Shown here: positions 44,153 to 54,087 of the stretch, piece by piece
Position numbering within the stretch: the stretch's first letter is position 1
How the letters are laid out: the number at the start of each line of letters is the position of its first letter
From: CAWCUK01 sp963798775
Lineage (GTDB): Bacteria > Bacteroidota > Ignavibacteria > Ignavibacteriales > Ignavibacteriaceae
Assembly: GCA_963798775.1 (NCBI GenBank)
Contig: CAWCUK010000003.1
Location: 558,001-622,000, forward strand
DNA: 64,000 nt
Reading direction: 5' to 3'
Program-made: the position numbers and the translations under genes
Notes under the pieces: generated by a model
What the model saw: the letters and a program-made list of their open reading frames with translations, nothing else
Told to the model about the DNA's origin: nothing
Database searches by the model: none

Positions 44153-46342
44153 ATGAACAATAAAGGTAATGATAGACTTGTTTACACGGCCGGAGGCGGA
44201 ACCTCAAATCGCGATTGGTGGCCTAACCAGGTAAATTTAAGAATTCTTCATCAACATTCTTCTTTAGGTAATCCTCTTGGCGATGAATTCGATTATGCGG
44301 ATGAGTTTCAGAAGCTAGACTATAAAGCGCTGAAGCATGATTTGTATGGTCTTATGAAAGATTCACAGGATTGGTGGCCGGCTGACTATGGGCATTACGG
44401 ACCATTTTTTATTCGTATGGCATGGCATAGCGCGGGCACTTATAGAATTGGTGATGGACGCGGAGGTTCCTCCACAGGTTCGCAGCGTTTTGCACCTTTA
44501 AATAGTTGGCCGGATAACGCAAATCTAGATAAAGCACGACGCTTGCTCTGGCCGATTAAAAAGAAATACGGAAATAAAATTTCATGGGCCGATCTGATGA
44601 TACTTACGGGTAATTGTGCTTTAGAATCTATGGGTTTCCAAACATTTGGTTTTGGCGGCGGACGAGAAGATATATGGGAACCGGGAGAAGATGTTTACTG
44701 GGGAACCGAGAAAGAATGGTTAGGTGATGAAAGGTATAGTGAAGGACGTGCTCTGCAGAATCCTCTGGCCGCTGTTCAGATGGGTCTTATTTACGTTAAC
44801 CCAGAAGGCCCTAACGGAAAACCGGATCCCAAAGCGGCAGCAATCGATATCAGGGAGACATTCGCCCGCATGGCAATGAATGATGAAGAAACTGTAGCTC
44901 TTATTGCGGGAGGACATACTTTCGGTAAAACCCATGGTGCGGGAGACGCAAAACTTTTAGATAGAGAACCAGAAGCCGCTGATATTACCCAGCAGGGATT
45001 AGGATGGAAAAGTAAATTTAACAGCGGTATAGGAGATGATACTATAACAAGCGGGCTCGAAGGCCCGTGGACACCAAAACCGACTCAATGGGATATGTCA
45101 TTTTTCGATATGCTTTTTAATTATGAATATGAGTTGATTAAAAGTCCTGCAGGCGCATGGCAATGGGCACCTAAGAATCCGAATGAAAAGGATATGGCAC
45201 CTGCCGCGCATAACCCCTCTAAGAAAGTTCCCACAATGATGGCAACCACTGATCTTGCATTGAAAGTTGATTCCATTTATGAACCAATTGCCCGTCGTTT
45301 TCATAAGAATCCTGAGGAATTTGCTGACGCGTTTGCACGCGCATGGTTCAAATTAACCCACAGAGATATGGGACCGCGTGTTAGATATTTAGGAGAAGAA
45401 GTACCGGATGAAGAGCTTATATGGCAGGATCCAATCCCTAAAGTTGATCATAAACTGATTGATGATAATGATATTAAAGACCTTAAACATAAGATACTTG
45501 ATTCGGGCCTATCCGTTTCAGAATTAGTATATACGGCATGGTCCTCTGCTTCAACTTTTCGAAACTCAGACAAACGCGGCGGTGCAAACGGAGCGCGGAT
45601 ACGTCTTGCTCCTCAGAAGGATTGGGAAGTAAATCAGCCTGCGCAGCTTAAAAAAGTTTTGGATAAACTAGAGGAAATCCAAAAGACATTTAACGAAGGG
45701 CAGAAGGATGGGAAAAAAGTTTCTCTTTCGGATATAATAGTACTTGGAGGAAACGGCGCGGTGGAGAAAGCGGCAAAGAATTCCGGACATGATGTTGAAG
45801 TTCCTTTTATACCCGGCCGTATGGACGCAACTGCTGAGCAGACCGACGCAGAATCATTTATTCCGCTTGAGCCAAAAGCGGACGGATTTCGTAACTATCT
45901 GCAAAGCAACTCCGGTAAAATACCTACTGAAGCTTTATTAATAGATAAAGCGCAGCTGCTTAATTTAACTGCTCCGGAAATGACAGTATTAATAGGAGGC
46001 ATGCGCGTACTAAACGCTAATTATAATAAGGTGCAACATGGAGTTTTCACCGATAAACCCGGTACTCTTACGAATGATTTTTTTGTTAATTTATTAGATA
46101 TGAACACGGTTTGGAAAGCTGTTTCGGATGATGAACAAGTTTATGAGGGGCGTGACAGAAAAACCGATGAAGTAAAATGGACCGGAACTCGTGTAGATCT
46201 TATTTTTGGCGCGAATTCTCAACTACGTGCTCTTGCAGAAGTATACGCGCAAGATGATTCAAAAGAAAAATTTGTTAATGATTTTATTAAAGTCTGGAAT
46301 AAAATAATGAACCTGGACAGATTTGACCTTATTAAATCATAA
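44153..46342 (+). CDS. katG: Catalase-peroxidase KatG
   Basis: The ATG at 44153 has GGAGAG five bases upstream, giving 729 residues; an earlier in-frame TTG (44111) is less likely. Two peroxidase-like domains are present. The heme-binding N-terminal one carries distal Arg88, Trp91 and His92 (FIRMAWHSAGTYR) and proximal His255 (AGGHTFGKTHGAG). The Trp-Tyr-Met adduct needed for catalase activity is complete: Trp91, Tyr214 (IYVNPEG) and Met240 (FARMAMND). The degenerate C-terminal domain has WSSASTFRNSDKRGGANGAR. There is no signal peptide. It removes hydrogen peroxide in the cytoplasm. No OxyR/PerR gene is adjacent. Confidence 0.96.
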   Translation: MNNKGNDRLVYTAGGGTSNRDWWPNQVNLRILHQHSSLGNPLGDEFDYADEFQKLDYKALKHDLYGLMKDSQDWWPADYGHYGPFFIRMAWHSAGTYRIGDGRGGSSTGSQRFAPLNSWPDNANLDKARRLLWPIKKKYGNKISWADLMILTGNCALESMGFQTFGFGGGREDIWEPGEDVYWGTEKEWLGDERYSEGRALQNPLAAVQMGLIYVNPEGPNGKPDPKAAAIDIRETFARMAMNDEETVALIAGGHTFGKTHGAGDAKLLDREPEAADITQQGLGWKSKFNSGIGDDTITSGLEGPWTPKPTQWDMSFFDMLFNYEYELIKSPAGAWQWAPKNPNEKDMAPAAHNPSKKVPTMMATTDLALKVDSIYEPIARRFHKNPEEFADAFARAWFKLTHRDMGPRVRYLGEEVPDEELIWQDPIPKVDHKLIDDNDIKDLKHKILDSGLSVSELVYTAWSSASTFRNSDKRGGANGARIRLAPQKDWEVNQPAQLKKVLDKLEEIQKTFNEGQKDGKKVSLSDIIVLGGNGAVEKAAKNSGHDVEVPFIPGRMDATAEQTDAESFIPLEPKADGFRNYLQSNSGKIPTEALLIDKAQLLNLTAPEMTVLIGGMRVLNANYNKVQHGVFTDKPGTLTNDFFVNLLDMNTVWKAVSDDEQVYEGRDRKTDEVKWTGTRVDLIFGANSQLRALAEVYAQDDSKEKFVNDFIKVWNKIMNLDRFDLIKS

Positions 46343-46871
46343 TTATAAGTGCTGTTTACTATCCTTTTGAGCGGAGAGCGCATTGTGTATCTCCGCTTAA
46401 ATTAATCTGCCGCACGGGAATAATCAATCCTCTACAAGGATTATGGAATCTCTGTGAATAACTATTGTTACAATAATGTTACTTCTACAGAAGGAAGGAA
46501 ATTGGAGTAAAAATAAAAACAAGAGCAAAATAGTAACTCAAACGGAATTTATGCGGATGGTGAATGGTAATATATTTTCTATTATAATTAAATCTATTAG
46601 TACGTAAACCGTTGGAGTATGCAAACCGGGAAATGCCGTAAAAGAAAACTCCGTTAAATTTATTCTTGCTTTTAAAAGCAGAACTGTAAATGAAATGTGA
46701 TGTTTGGATTTATTTAGGAAATCTATGTTTGTTAATTCTACATTTTTACAATTATAAAAAAAATATAGATAATTCTTAATTTTAATCTTGACATTTTATA
46801 ATTTCGGCTTTAAGTTTCTGTTAACTCTTTCAAGAGGTATTACCCCCTGCCGCTTGATAATAACAGAGTTG
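46343..46871. other. Gap after katG
   Basis: AT-rich with no convincing gene or fold. Short coding-like strings occur but have no start or length. The 3' part ends in the terminator at 46872. Confidence 0.4.
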
Positions 46872-46912
46872 AGCCGGAGTTACCCCCATCTCCGGCTTCT
46901 TTATTTTAAACA
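46872..46912 (+). terminator. Strong hairpin terminator
   Basis: AGCCGGAG (46872-46879) pairs with CTCCGGCT (46890-46897) around TTACCCCCAT, followed by TCTTTATTTT. It lies about 530 bases beyond katG, so the transcript it ends is unclear; it would insulate the metal-efflux operon. Confidence 0.75.
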
Positions 46913-47103
46913 TAGTAAAAATGACATATTCAAGTAGAGTAAATAAGATGAGTCCAAGACCAAGTAATTTATTTATTTTTTTTATCTCCTTCTATCTTTA
47001 TCTGCTGCAGTTTTAGTGCGAGAACCGAAACAAATTAAAGATAAAAAGCTTTACAATTAAGTACACGAAAGAGAGACGCTCTTAAAGGTTTTTGGAGGGA
47101 TAA

Positions 47104-47133
47104 GTGAAAGTTTTGTATATTTGCGGCCGATGA
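47104..47133 (+). CDS. Nine-codon leader ORF coupled to the Cys-rich membrane protein
   Basis: A GTG at 47104 follows the strong ribosome site TTGGAGGGA. The frame encodes MKVLYICGR and its TGA overlaps the next gene's ATG (ATGA at 47130-47133). The 150-residue gene has no ribosome site of its own, so ribosomes may reach it by re-initiation after this leader. Confidence 0.45.
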   Translation: MKVLYICGR

Positions 47134-47582
47134 AAAAGAAAAATAATATTAAGAATTTTTTGCAATCGATTTTTATCAGACGATATGTTCTTGTTCTATT
47201 TGTAACACATCTACTACTTGCCCATTTTATCCTTCAAAACTATATGTTTTGTTTTAAGAATGACGGAAAAGTTAAACTGAAAGACGTATCTGAAAAGATG
47301 GATTGCTGTAATTCGGTTGATAGTATAAATGATGATTTTACTGAGGCAGATGCTGAGGCGGATTGTAATTTATGCGAAGATATCTCCATCCAAGAAAATT
47401 GCAGTGAAGAGGCCTTTTTAACTGTAAGTAAAATAAAATTATCAGCGCGATTTTTAACTCTCTTCTCAAGTTTCGATTCTCATTCTCTTAGCAACATTCA
47501 AAGAAATTTTTATTTAAATAAATCTAAAATTGATATTTCTCCCCAGTTAAATTCAAATAAAACTGTCCTTCTTCTTATTTGA
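47130..47582 (+). CDS. Cys-rich single-pass membrane protein upstream of the metal efflux genes
   Basis: The ATG at 47130 overlaps the stop of a short leader. The 150-residue protein has one N-terminal hydrophobic helix (about 21-44, VLVLFVTHLLLAHFILQNYM). An external segment follows with a Cys pair and a CxxC (MDCCNSVDS, CNLCEDISI, ENCSEE) set in acidic residues, which may bind metal ions. The gene lies 69 bases upstream of the TolC-like gene in the same direction. I know no named family. Confidence 0.6.
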   Translation: MKKKNNIKNFLQSIFIRRYVLVLFVTHLLLAHFILQNYMFCFKNDGKVKLKDVSEKMDCCNSVDSINDDFTEADAEADCNLCEDISIQENCSEEAFLTVSKIKLSARFLTLFSSFDSHSLSNIQRNFYLNKSKIDISPQLNSNKTVLLLI

Positions 47583-47651
47583 TACTACCTTTTTTTTATT
47601 CCAATAAACAATAGACAATAAACTTTCATTATTATCTCAAACGGAGAAACT

Positions 47652-48917
47652 ATGCGCTTTAAAAGTGTATTAATTCTCTTGTTGTACGGATCGTTTTTTT
47701 TAACGGAAGCGCAGCAATTGAATGATTCATTCGAGATCGAGTATCAAAAAATAACATTGGATGAGGCAGTTAAAACCGCACTGAATAACAATCCTAATCT
47801 AACGGTTTACGAATATGAGATTAAATCATTGGAGAAGAAGAAAATACAAGCCGGGCTTATACCTAACCCGAATGCGGATTTTGAAGCTGAAAATTTTATA
47901 GGAGGAAAAGCATTAAGCGGTCTTCAAGTAGGTGAATTTACTTTATCCGCGAGTCAGGTTTTTGAGCTTGGCGGGAAAAGAAGCAGCCGGATTAATTTTA
48001 CCGAAAGTGAGGTAACTACCGCAAAGGGAGAATTTGAACTCAGAAAATTAGAATTAATAGCTAATATAAAGCAAATATTTTTAAAACTACGCAGAATATC
48101 AAAAAGAATTGAACTTCAAAAACAGTTTATAAAATTGAATGAAGAAATTCTAAGTACTATTTCAACACGTGTGGAAGCGGGAAGAACTTCACCCGCTGAA
48201 AAGTCAAAAGTAAAAGTAGCTTTAATAAACAGCCGCATTGAATTAGACAAGCTTCAAACAAAATCATTATCGGCTTCATTAACATTAAGTTTTTTACTTG
48301 GGACAACCGCAAAAAATTATGACGCGATGATTGATCTGTATGAAAATATTATTCCTCCGCCGGATAGAAAAGATTTAACAGATAGCTTGCAGCAAATTCC
48401 ATTAATAAACCAAATAGAATATGAAAGAGATGTAAGAGAAGCGAAACTTGAATTTGAAAAATCCCAAGCCGTGCCGGATTTAACCGTAAGCGGCGGTATA
48501 AGATATATAAATGAACTTAAAACAAATTCATTTGTCGCGGGAATTTCTATTCCCCTTCCTATCTTTAACAGAAACGAGGGAAACATACAGTCAGCGGAAG
48601 TTTTATTAAACCAAATTGATGAAATAAAAAACGCACGTGTGCTTTCGGTTATTTCCAATATTAATTCAACATATAATAATCTTAAAAGCTCTTTTAATAA
48701 TTCTAAAAGATTGAAAGAAGAAATAATTCCGGAATCAGAAAACGCTTACGAAATAATAAGACTTGGATATTTGAATGGAAGATTCGCGTTTATTGATTTG
48801 CTTGATGCACAAAGAACCTTGTTTGATACGGAAGCCCAATACCTACTTGAGCTGGCGGATTATTACAAATTATTAATTGAATTAGAAAGTATAACAGGAA
48901 AGATATTTATAAAATGA
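47652..48917 (+). CDS. TolC-family outer-membrane efflux protein (CusC/CzcC-like)
   Basis: The 421-residue protein has a signal peptide (1-20, ending FLTEAQ). Two long helical hairpin repeats typical of OEP proteins follow. The first begins LDEAVKTALNNNPNLTVYEY and has QVFELGGKRSSRI. The second includes VAGISIPLPIFNRNEGNIQS and ends IIRLGYLNGRFAFIDLLDAQ. It forms the outer-membrane channel of the tripartite pump. Its stop overlaps an upstream start option of the adaptor gene (ATGA), so they are coupled. Confidence 0.9.
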   Translation: MRFKSVLILLLYGSFFLTEAQQLNDSFEIEYQKITLDEAVKTALNNNPNLTVYEYEIKSLEKKKIQAGLIPNPNADFEAENFIGGKALSGLQVGEFTLSASQVFELGGKRSSRINFTESEVTTAKGEFELRKLELIANIKQIFLKLRRISKRIELQKQFIKLNEEILSTISTRVEAGRTSPAEKSKVKVALINSRIELDKLQTKSLSASLTLSFLLGTTAKNYDAMIDLYENIIPPPDRKDLTDSLQQIPLINQIEYERDVREAKLEFEKSQAVPDLTVSGGIRYINELKTNSFVAGISIPLPIFNRNEGNIQSAEVLLNQIDEIKNARVLSVISNINSTYNNLKSSFNNSKRLKEEIIPESENAYEIIRLGYLNGRFAFIDLLDAQRTLFDTEAQYLLELADYYKLLIELESITGKIFIK

Positions 48918-48940
48918 AAAAGAATTTCGGAGAATCTAAG

Positions 48941-49900
48941 ATGAAATTTATTATAATATTCCTTTTAACAGGATTAACATTTTTTATTGCCGGATGTACG
49001 GATAAACAGAATGATGATAAGATAATTAAAGAAGAACATACCGAAAGTGAAGAACATTCGGAAAGTGAAGAACATTCCGAAATAATTAAATTCAGTGATG
49101 AAGTAATTAGAGAATTCAGTATTGAAATTAAAGAAGCCAGAGCGGGCGTAATAAAAAATCATATTGATTTAACAGGCGAAATAAAAGTCGAACCCTCAAA
49201 AATATCTCACCTTATTCCCCGATTTTCCGGCATCGTTAAAAAAGTAAATAGAACTATCGGCGAAAAAGTTAAAGTAGGCGAAGTGCTTGCAATAATAGAG
49301 AGCAATGAGAGTTTAACATTATATGAAGTTCAATCTTTAATAGACGGAACAATTATAGAAATGCATATGACGCAAGGAGAATTAATCGGAACAGAAGCTC
49401 ATGCTTTTACAATTGCTGATCTCGAAAAGGTATGGGTGATGTTAAATGTATATCAGAAAGATATAGATAAAATAAAAATAGGGCAGAATGTAAAAATTTC
49501 ACTCGGCTCAATAGATACTAAGACAACCGGGAAAATTTCTTACTTAAGTCCGATTGTAGATGAGAAAACTAGGACAGCAACCGCAAGAATTATTATTAAT
49601 AACCGAAACGGCAAATGGCGTCCCGGAATGTTCGTAACAGCAAGAGTAAATGTAAATGAAATGAAAGTGCCGGTTGTTGTAGAAAAAACTGCCCTTCATA
49701 CGATTGAAGAAAAACCGGTAATATTTGTAAAAAAGGGAGATGGTTTCATTCCGCAAAAAATAGAAACCGGAATAGAAAATGATAAAAAAGTTGAAATACT
49801 ATCAGGACTGACAGCCGGTCAGCAGTATATATCTAAAGGAGCATTCACATTCAAAGCCGAAATATTAAAAGAATCTTTCGGCGGCGGACACGGACATTAA
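48941..49900 (+). CDS. RND periplasmic adaptor lipoprotein (CusB/CzcB-like)
   Basis: The ATG at 48941 is preferred: it has CGGAG upstream and gives a perfect lipoprotein signal (FLLTGLTFFIAGC, Cys as lipobox). An alternative ATG at 48914 overlaps the preceding stop. The 319-residue protein then has the repeat EEHTESEEHSESEEHSE, a likely metal-binding tag. The adaptor hairpin/lipoyl region (LIPRFSGIVKKVNRTIGEKV) and the barrel domain (GKWRPGMFVTARV) follow. It ends GGGHGH, a second His-rich tag. It links the pump to the outer channel. Confidence 0.9.
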   Translation: MKFIIIFLLTGLTFFIAGCTDKQNDDKIIKEEHTESEEHSESEEHSEIIKFSDEVIREFSIEIKEARAGVIKNHIDLTGEIKVEPSKISHLIPRFSGIVKKVNRTIGEKVKVGEVLAIIESNESLTLYEVQSLIDGTIIEMHMTQGELIGTEAHAFTIADLEKVWVMLNVYQKDIDKIKIGQNVKISLGSIDTKTTGKISYLSPIVDEKTRTATARIIINNRNGKWRPGMFVTARVNVNEMKVPVVVEKTALHTIEEKPVIFVKKGDGFIPQKIETGIENDKKVEILSGLTAGQQYISKGAFTFKAEILKESFGGGHGH

Positions 49901-49913
49901 AAAGGAAAACTAC

Positions 49914-52900
49914 ATGAAAAAAATAATCGATTTTGCGATCAAGAACAGACTGATGATTATTATTTTAGCATTAATAATTGTGGCTGCGGGGTATCTTAGT
50001 TATAAAAATCTTCCGGTAGACGCATTCCCCGATGTTTCACCAACATTAGTTCAAGTATTTACAACTACTGAAGGATTGGCTCCGGAAGAAGTAGAAAAAT
50101 ATGTTACCTATCCGGTGGAAGTAACAATGAATGGACTTCCAAATCTTAAAACAATCAGGTCAGTTTCTAATTTTGGTTTATCAGTTGTAAATATTTATTT
50201 CGATGACGGGACAGATATTTATTTTGCCCGTCAATTAATAAATGAAAGATTAACAGAAGCACGTGAACAAATACCGGAAGGATTCGGAGATCCTCAAATG
50301 GGCCCAATTTCTACCGGCATGGGATTAGTCCTTTTCTATTATCTTGAGGATGCCACAGGAAAATATAAACTCGAAGAACTTCGTTCTATACAAGACTGGC
50401 TTATTAAATACCAGCTACAAACAGTTCCAGGCGTTACCGAAGTTCTTGGTATCGGGGGTTATGAAAAACAATTTCAAGTCATAGTTAATCCCAACGCACT
50501 ACTACGTTATGATGTAACAGTAAACGATTTAGTGAAAAAAATAAAAGCCAATAATTTAAATGTAGGGGCGCAGTTTATAGAAAAAGATGCCGAGGAATTT
50601 GTCGTTCGATCGGTTGGACTAACTCAGACAATTGAAGACATAAATAATATAGTTATAAAATCAAAAGACGGGACTCCCATTTATCTTACTCAGCTTGCCG
50701 ACGTAAAAATAGGCGGCGCTGTTAGAAGAGGTGTGCAAACTAAGGGAGGAATTGGTGAAGTTGTGTCCGGAATGGTAGTAAAACTTTACGGCACAAATTC
50801 ATCAACTGTAATAGGTCAAGTAGAGCAAAAGTTAAAGGAGATAAATAAAATTCTTCCCGAAGGAATAAGTATTATCCCTTATTATGAGCAGAAATCTCTC
50901 GTACATTCAGCTGTAACAACGGTAACTGATGCCCTCTGGCAGGGAATAATTCTGGTTATAATTGTATTGATGTTTTTTATGGGTTCAATAAGACCCAGTT
51001 TAGTAGTAGCTCTTTCTATTCCTTTCTCTATATTATTCGCGTTTATCGGTATGAATTATTTTGATATATCAATTAATCTTATGTCATTTGGCGGACTTGC
51101 AATCGCCATCGGAATGATGGTAGACGCAAGTATTGTGCTTGTTGAAAATGTGGATAGAATCAAAAGAGAATCTTCCGCCGATGAATCCTTTATTAATATT
51201 ATTTCAAGAGCGGGAAGAGAAGTAGTTCAGCCGATTACATTTGCGATAGTAATAATTATTGCTGTATTTATTCCACTGTTTACTTTACAGGGAGTTGAAG
51301 GAAAAACTTTTGGTCCGCTCGCATATACAATAACTTTTGCAATGCTCGGCTCATTAATTTTTGCGGTACTGCTTGCTCCGGTATTATCTTCTTTTCTAAT
51401 AAAAATAAGGAAAAAAGAATCAGGGAAAGGAAATAAGGAAAATGAAATACTGATTGTAAGACAACTGCAAAAATTATATAAACCGGTGGTTAAATTTTTT
51501 ATAAAACGAAGAATAGCGGCGGTAATTTTAGCCTCAATAATATTAATATTAGGAGCAATTATTTTTCCTCAGCTCGGTTCTGAGTTTACACCTACGCTGC
51601 AAGAAGGAACTTTGGTATTAAGAATGTCAATGGCGCCTTCAATATCCTTAACTGAAAGTACTCGATTAACATTAATTGCTGAAAGAAGATTAATGAAAAT
51701 TAAGGAAGTTGCGAATGTTGTTACAAGGGTAGGACGAGGTGAGATAGGCGCCCATACAGATCCTATAAACAGTGCTGAAATGTATATCATCTTAAAACCA
51801 AAAAATGAATGGCGGCAGGAGATGACTCAAACAGAACTTGAAGAAATTATCCGGAAAGAATTCGGCGAAATGCCGGGTGCCTTAGTTAATTTTACCCAGC
51901 CTATTCAAATGACAGTTGATGAATTACTTGAAGGAGTTAGAGCGGAGCTAGCAATAAAATTATTTGGTGATGATCTGGATAAATTGAAAACTAAAGCGGA
52001 AGAAATAGCAGCCGTAGTTAAGAAAATAAGAGGCGCTGAAGATATTCAAGTGGATCAAATAAACGGAACGCCGCAATTAAGGATTATTATTAACCGCCAA
52101 AATATAGCACGCTACGGTGTGAATGTAGAAGATGTACAGGAGGTAATAAGAACAGCGGTCGGCGGTGAAAAGGCGGGACAGATTTTTGAAGGAATAAGAA
52201 GGTTTGATATTCTTGTACGCTTTGAAAAGGAGTATAGATCCACACCGGAAGCAATAGGACAAATCTTAATCCAGTCGCCGGATGGTACAAAAATACCTTT
52301 AAATGATCTCGCTTCAATTGAAGAAGTAGTTGGCCCTAGACAAATTACAAGAGAAAATAATCAGAGGTTTATTACAATACAGGCAAATGTTGGCGGAAGA
52401 GATATCGGCTCGTTTGTGGAAGAAGGAAAAAAAGTTATTGAAGCAAACATAAAACTCCCTCCGGGTTATCTGATTAACTGGGGCGGTCAATTTAAACTTC
52501 AACAAGAAGCGAATGCACGATTCGCTGTAGTAATTCCGCTCACCCTATTATTAATATTTTTGCTGTTATTTTTTAATTTCAGTTCAGTTAAAAACTCATT
52601 ATTAATTTTATTGAATATACCGCTTGCACTGGTCGGAGGAATAGCGGGACTTTGGATTACGGGACAAAATTTATCTGTTCCTTCATCAGTGGGATTTATT
52701 GCTTTATTCGGAATAGCATTAGAAAATGGAATGATACTTGTCACTTACTTTAATCAACTTCTACGCAACGGAGCCACTGTAGATGAGGCATCAGAAAAAG
52801 GAGCAATGTTAAGAGTAAGACCGGTTTTAATGACAGCTATTACATCAGCATTGGGATTAATCCCATTATTATTTGCTACTGGAACCGGAAGTGAAGTACA

Positions 52901-53018
52901 AAGACCGCTTGCAACAGTCGTCATCGGGGGATTATTTACATCAACCATCCTTACTTTGCTTGTGCTGCCGGCATTGTATAAGTGGTTTTCAATTAGAGTA
53001 GACGCTTCAAAAATGTAA
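49914..53018 (+). CDS. Heavy-metal RND efflux permease (CusA/CzcA-like)
   Basis: The 1034-residue protein has the HME-RND layout: an N-terminal helix, two large periplasmic loops and 12 helices. Helix 4 reads GGLAIAIGMMVDASIVLVEN, with the Asp and Glu used in proton relay. CzcA has another Asp five residues before the first, here Ala, as in CusA. This points to a CusA-like pump, but the Cu/Ag-specific Met residues cannot be placed safely, so the metal is open (Cu/Ag or Zn/Co/Cd). It is 13 bases downstream of the adaptor gene and is the last gene of the operon. Confidence 0.93.
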   Translation: MKKIIDFAIKNRLMIIILALIIVAAGYLSYKNLPVDAFPDVSPTLVQVFTTTEGLAPEEVEKYVTYPVEVTMNGLPNLKTIRSVSNFGLSVVNIYFDDGTDIYFARQLINERLTEAREQIPEGFGDPQMGPISTGMGLVLFYYLEDATGKYKLEELRSIQDWLIKYQLQTVPGVTEVLGIGGYEKQFQVIVNPNALLRYDVTVNDLVKKIKANNLNVGAQFIEKDAEEFVVRSVGLTQTIEDINNIVIKSKDGTPIYLTQLADVKIGGAVRRGVQTKGGIGEVVSGMVVKLYGTNSSTVIGQVEQKLKEINKILPEGISIIPYYEQKSLVHSAVTTVTDALWQGIILVIIVLMFFMGSIRPSLVVALSIPFSILFAFIGMNYFDISINLMSFGGLAIAIGMMVDASIVLVENVDRIKRESSADESFINIISRAGREVVQPITFAIVIIIAVFIPLFTLQGVEGKTFGPLAYTITFAMLGSLIFAVLLAPVLSSFLIKIRKKESGKGNKENEILIVRQLQKLYKPVVKFFIKRRIAAVILASIILILGAIIFPQLGSEFTPTLQEGTLVLRMSMAPSISLTESTRLTLIAERRLMKIKEVANVVTRVGRGEIGAHTDPINSAEMYIILKPKNEWRQEMTQTELEEIIRKEFGEMPGALVNFTQPIQMTVDELLEGVRAELAIKLFGDDLDKLKTKAEEIAAVVKKIRGAEDIQVDQINGTPQLRIIINRQNIARYGVNVEDVQEVIRTAVGGEKAGQIFEGIRRFDILVRFEKEYRSTPEAIGQILIQSPDGTKIPLNDLASIEEVVGPRQITRENNQRFITIQANVGGRDIGSFVEEGKKVIEANIKLPPGYLINWGGQFKLQQEANARFAVVIPLTLLLIFLLLFFNFSSVKNSLLILLNIPLALVGGIAGLWITGQNLSVPSSVGFIALFGIALENGMILVTYFNQLLRNGATVDEASEKGAMLRVRPVLMTAITSALGLIPLLFATGTGSEVQRPLATVVIGGLFTSTILTLLVLPALYKWFSIRVDASKM

Positions 53019-53143
53019 TTTAAAAAATTATAGTATAGAATTGCTTCTGAAATAACAGAGAAAAATTGTTGGAATTTAAGCATTTATGGAGTTCCCTTAA
53101 ATCAGAAATTTCCTTAATTTCATTTAATCATGCCTAATTTTAT

Positions 53144-53824
53144 TTAGGATTGGGAGTGGCCGACTAAATTAATTTTGATATCAATTTTTTCGGATACTCT
53201 TTTTCCTAAAATAAAATTATTAATATTAAAATCAGAAAGATGTATTGAGAATTCGGACTGAACTCCTAATAAATCACCGGAACCTATTTGTGCTGTTTTA
53301 TCATTTCCAACCAGATATGTTAAAGTAGTTTTTATATTCATTTCTTTAGATACACCGTGAACCTTAAAATCACCGGTCACATATGTAATCAATTTGTTTT
53401 TATCAATGATTTCGATTTTAGTTACTTTTTTAATAGTAAAGGAAATATTTGGATACTGATCTTCGTCAAGCCATCTGGAACCTTTTAAATCTTCATCTCG
53501 TTTGGAAATTCCTGTTGCGAGAGAGGAAACCGGAATGATAACTTTCCCCTGTAAAGAGCCAGCCAAATCTTTTATATTAAAAGTTACCTTACCGCGAATA
53601 TCGGTAGTTAGACCGGTAAAATCTTGAAGTGGCGTAACACTATGAAAAGTTGCTTGACTTCTTCCGCTCGAATCGTTGAATGTAAAAGTTTTAACACCGG
53701 AAGCTTCAACTTGAAAATTCTGCGCAAAAACTGATGAAGATAATAAAATCAAAATAACGAACAATGAATATTGCATCTCTGTACGGATTAAATTATCGAT
53801 GATGTACATAAATTCTTTTTTCAT
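53144..53824 (-). CDS. YceI-family secreted protein
   Basis: The 226-residue frame starts at 53824 in an ATGA overlap with the preceding gene, with AAGGG upstream. An internal ATG at 53776 would give a more typical signal peptide (MQYSLFVILILLSSSVFAQ). The body matches YceI: FTGLTTDIRGKVTFNIKDL, ISKRDEDLKGSRWLDEDQYP (NISFTIKKV follows) and YVTGDFKVHGVSKEMNIKTT. Family members bind isoprenoid lipids in the periplasm. It converges with the RND permease gene. Confidence 0.85.
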   Translation of the reverse strand: MKKEFMYIIDNLIRTEMQYSLFVILILLSSSVFAQNFQVEASGVKTFTFNDSSGRSQATFHSVTPLQDFTGLTTDIRGKVTFNIKDLAGSLQGKVIIPVSSLATGISKRDEDLKGSRWLDEDQYPNISFTIKKVTKIEIIDKNKLITYVTGDFKVHGVSKEMNIKTTLTYLVGNDKTAQIGSGDLLGVQSEFSIHLSDFNINNFILGKRVSEKIDIKINLVGHSQS

Positions 53825-54087
53825 TTGATACCCTTTTTCTTTTTAAAGATAAAAAATAAAACTGTACCTGTTACAATAATTATCGCGCTTATTAATCCGG
53901 TTAGATCGAGTCCCAAAATAAATTGATCTTTCCATATATGATATGTAGTTCCGAAAAGTTCGTCTTTTTTTTCGACCAGAACTTTAGTTTGAGTGAATAT
54001 TTTGCATCCATCGGAAATCCAAATAATAACCGGAATTACTATTAAAACCGAGCAGATGAAAATTATTATTCTTTGTTTTTTATTCAT
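53821..54087 (-). CDS. Small two-helix membrane protein
   Basis: The 88-residue protein has helices at about 7-24 and 60-80 with a short external loop and a Lys-rich end (KKKKGIK). Its stop overlaps the start of the YceI gene by four bases, so they are coupled. I know no family. It could anchor or assist the YceI protein, which is inference. Confidence 0.6.
   Translation of the reverse strand: MNKKQRIIIFICSVLIVIPVIIWISDGCKIFTQTKVLVEKKDELFGTTYHIWKDQFILGLDLTGLISAIIIVTGTVLFFIFKKKKGIK

Noticed and set aside
44153..46342. Possible loss of the KatG adduct Met, since the DITQQGLGW segment has Gln where M. tuberculosis has Met
   Set aside because: Counting from the Tyr and the proximal His shows the adduct Met lies in FARMAMND (Met240) and is present; the other position varies in active enzymes.
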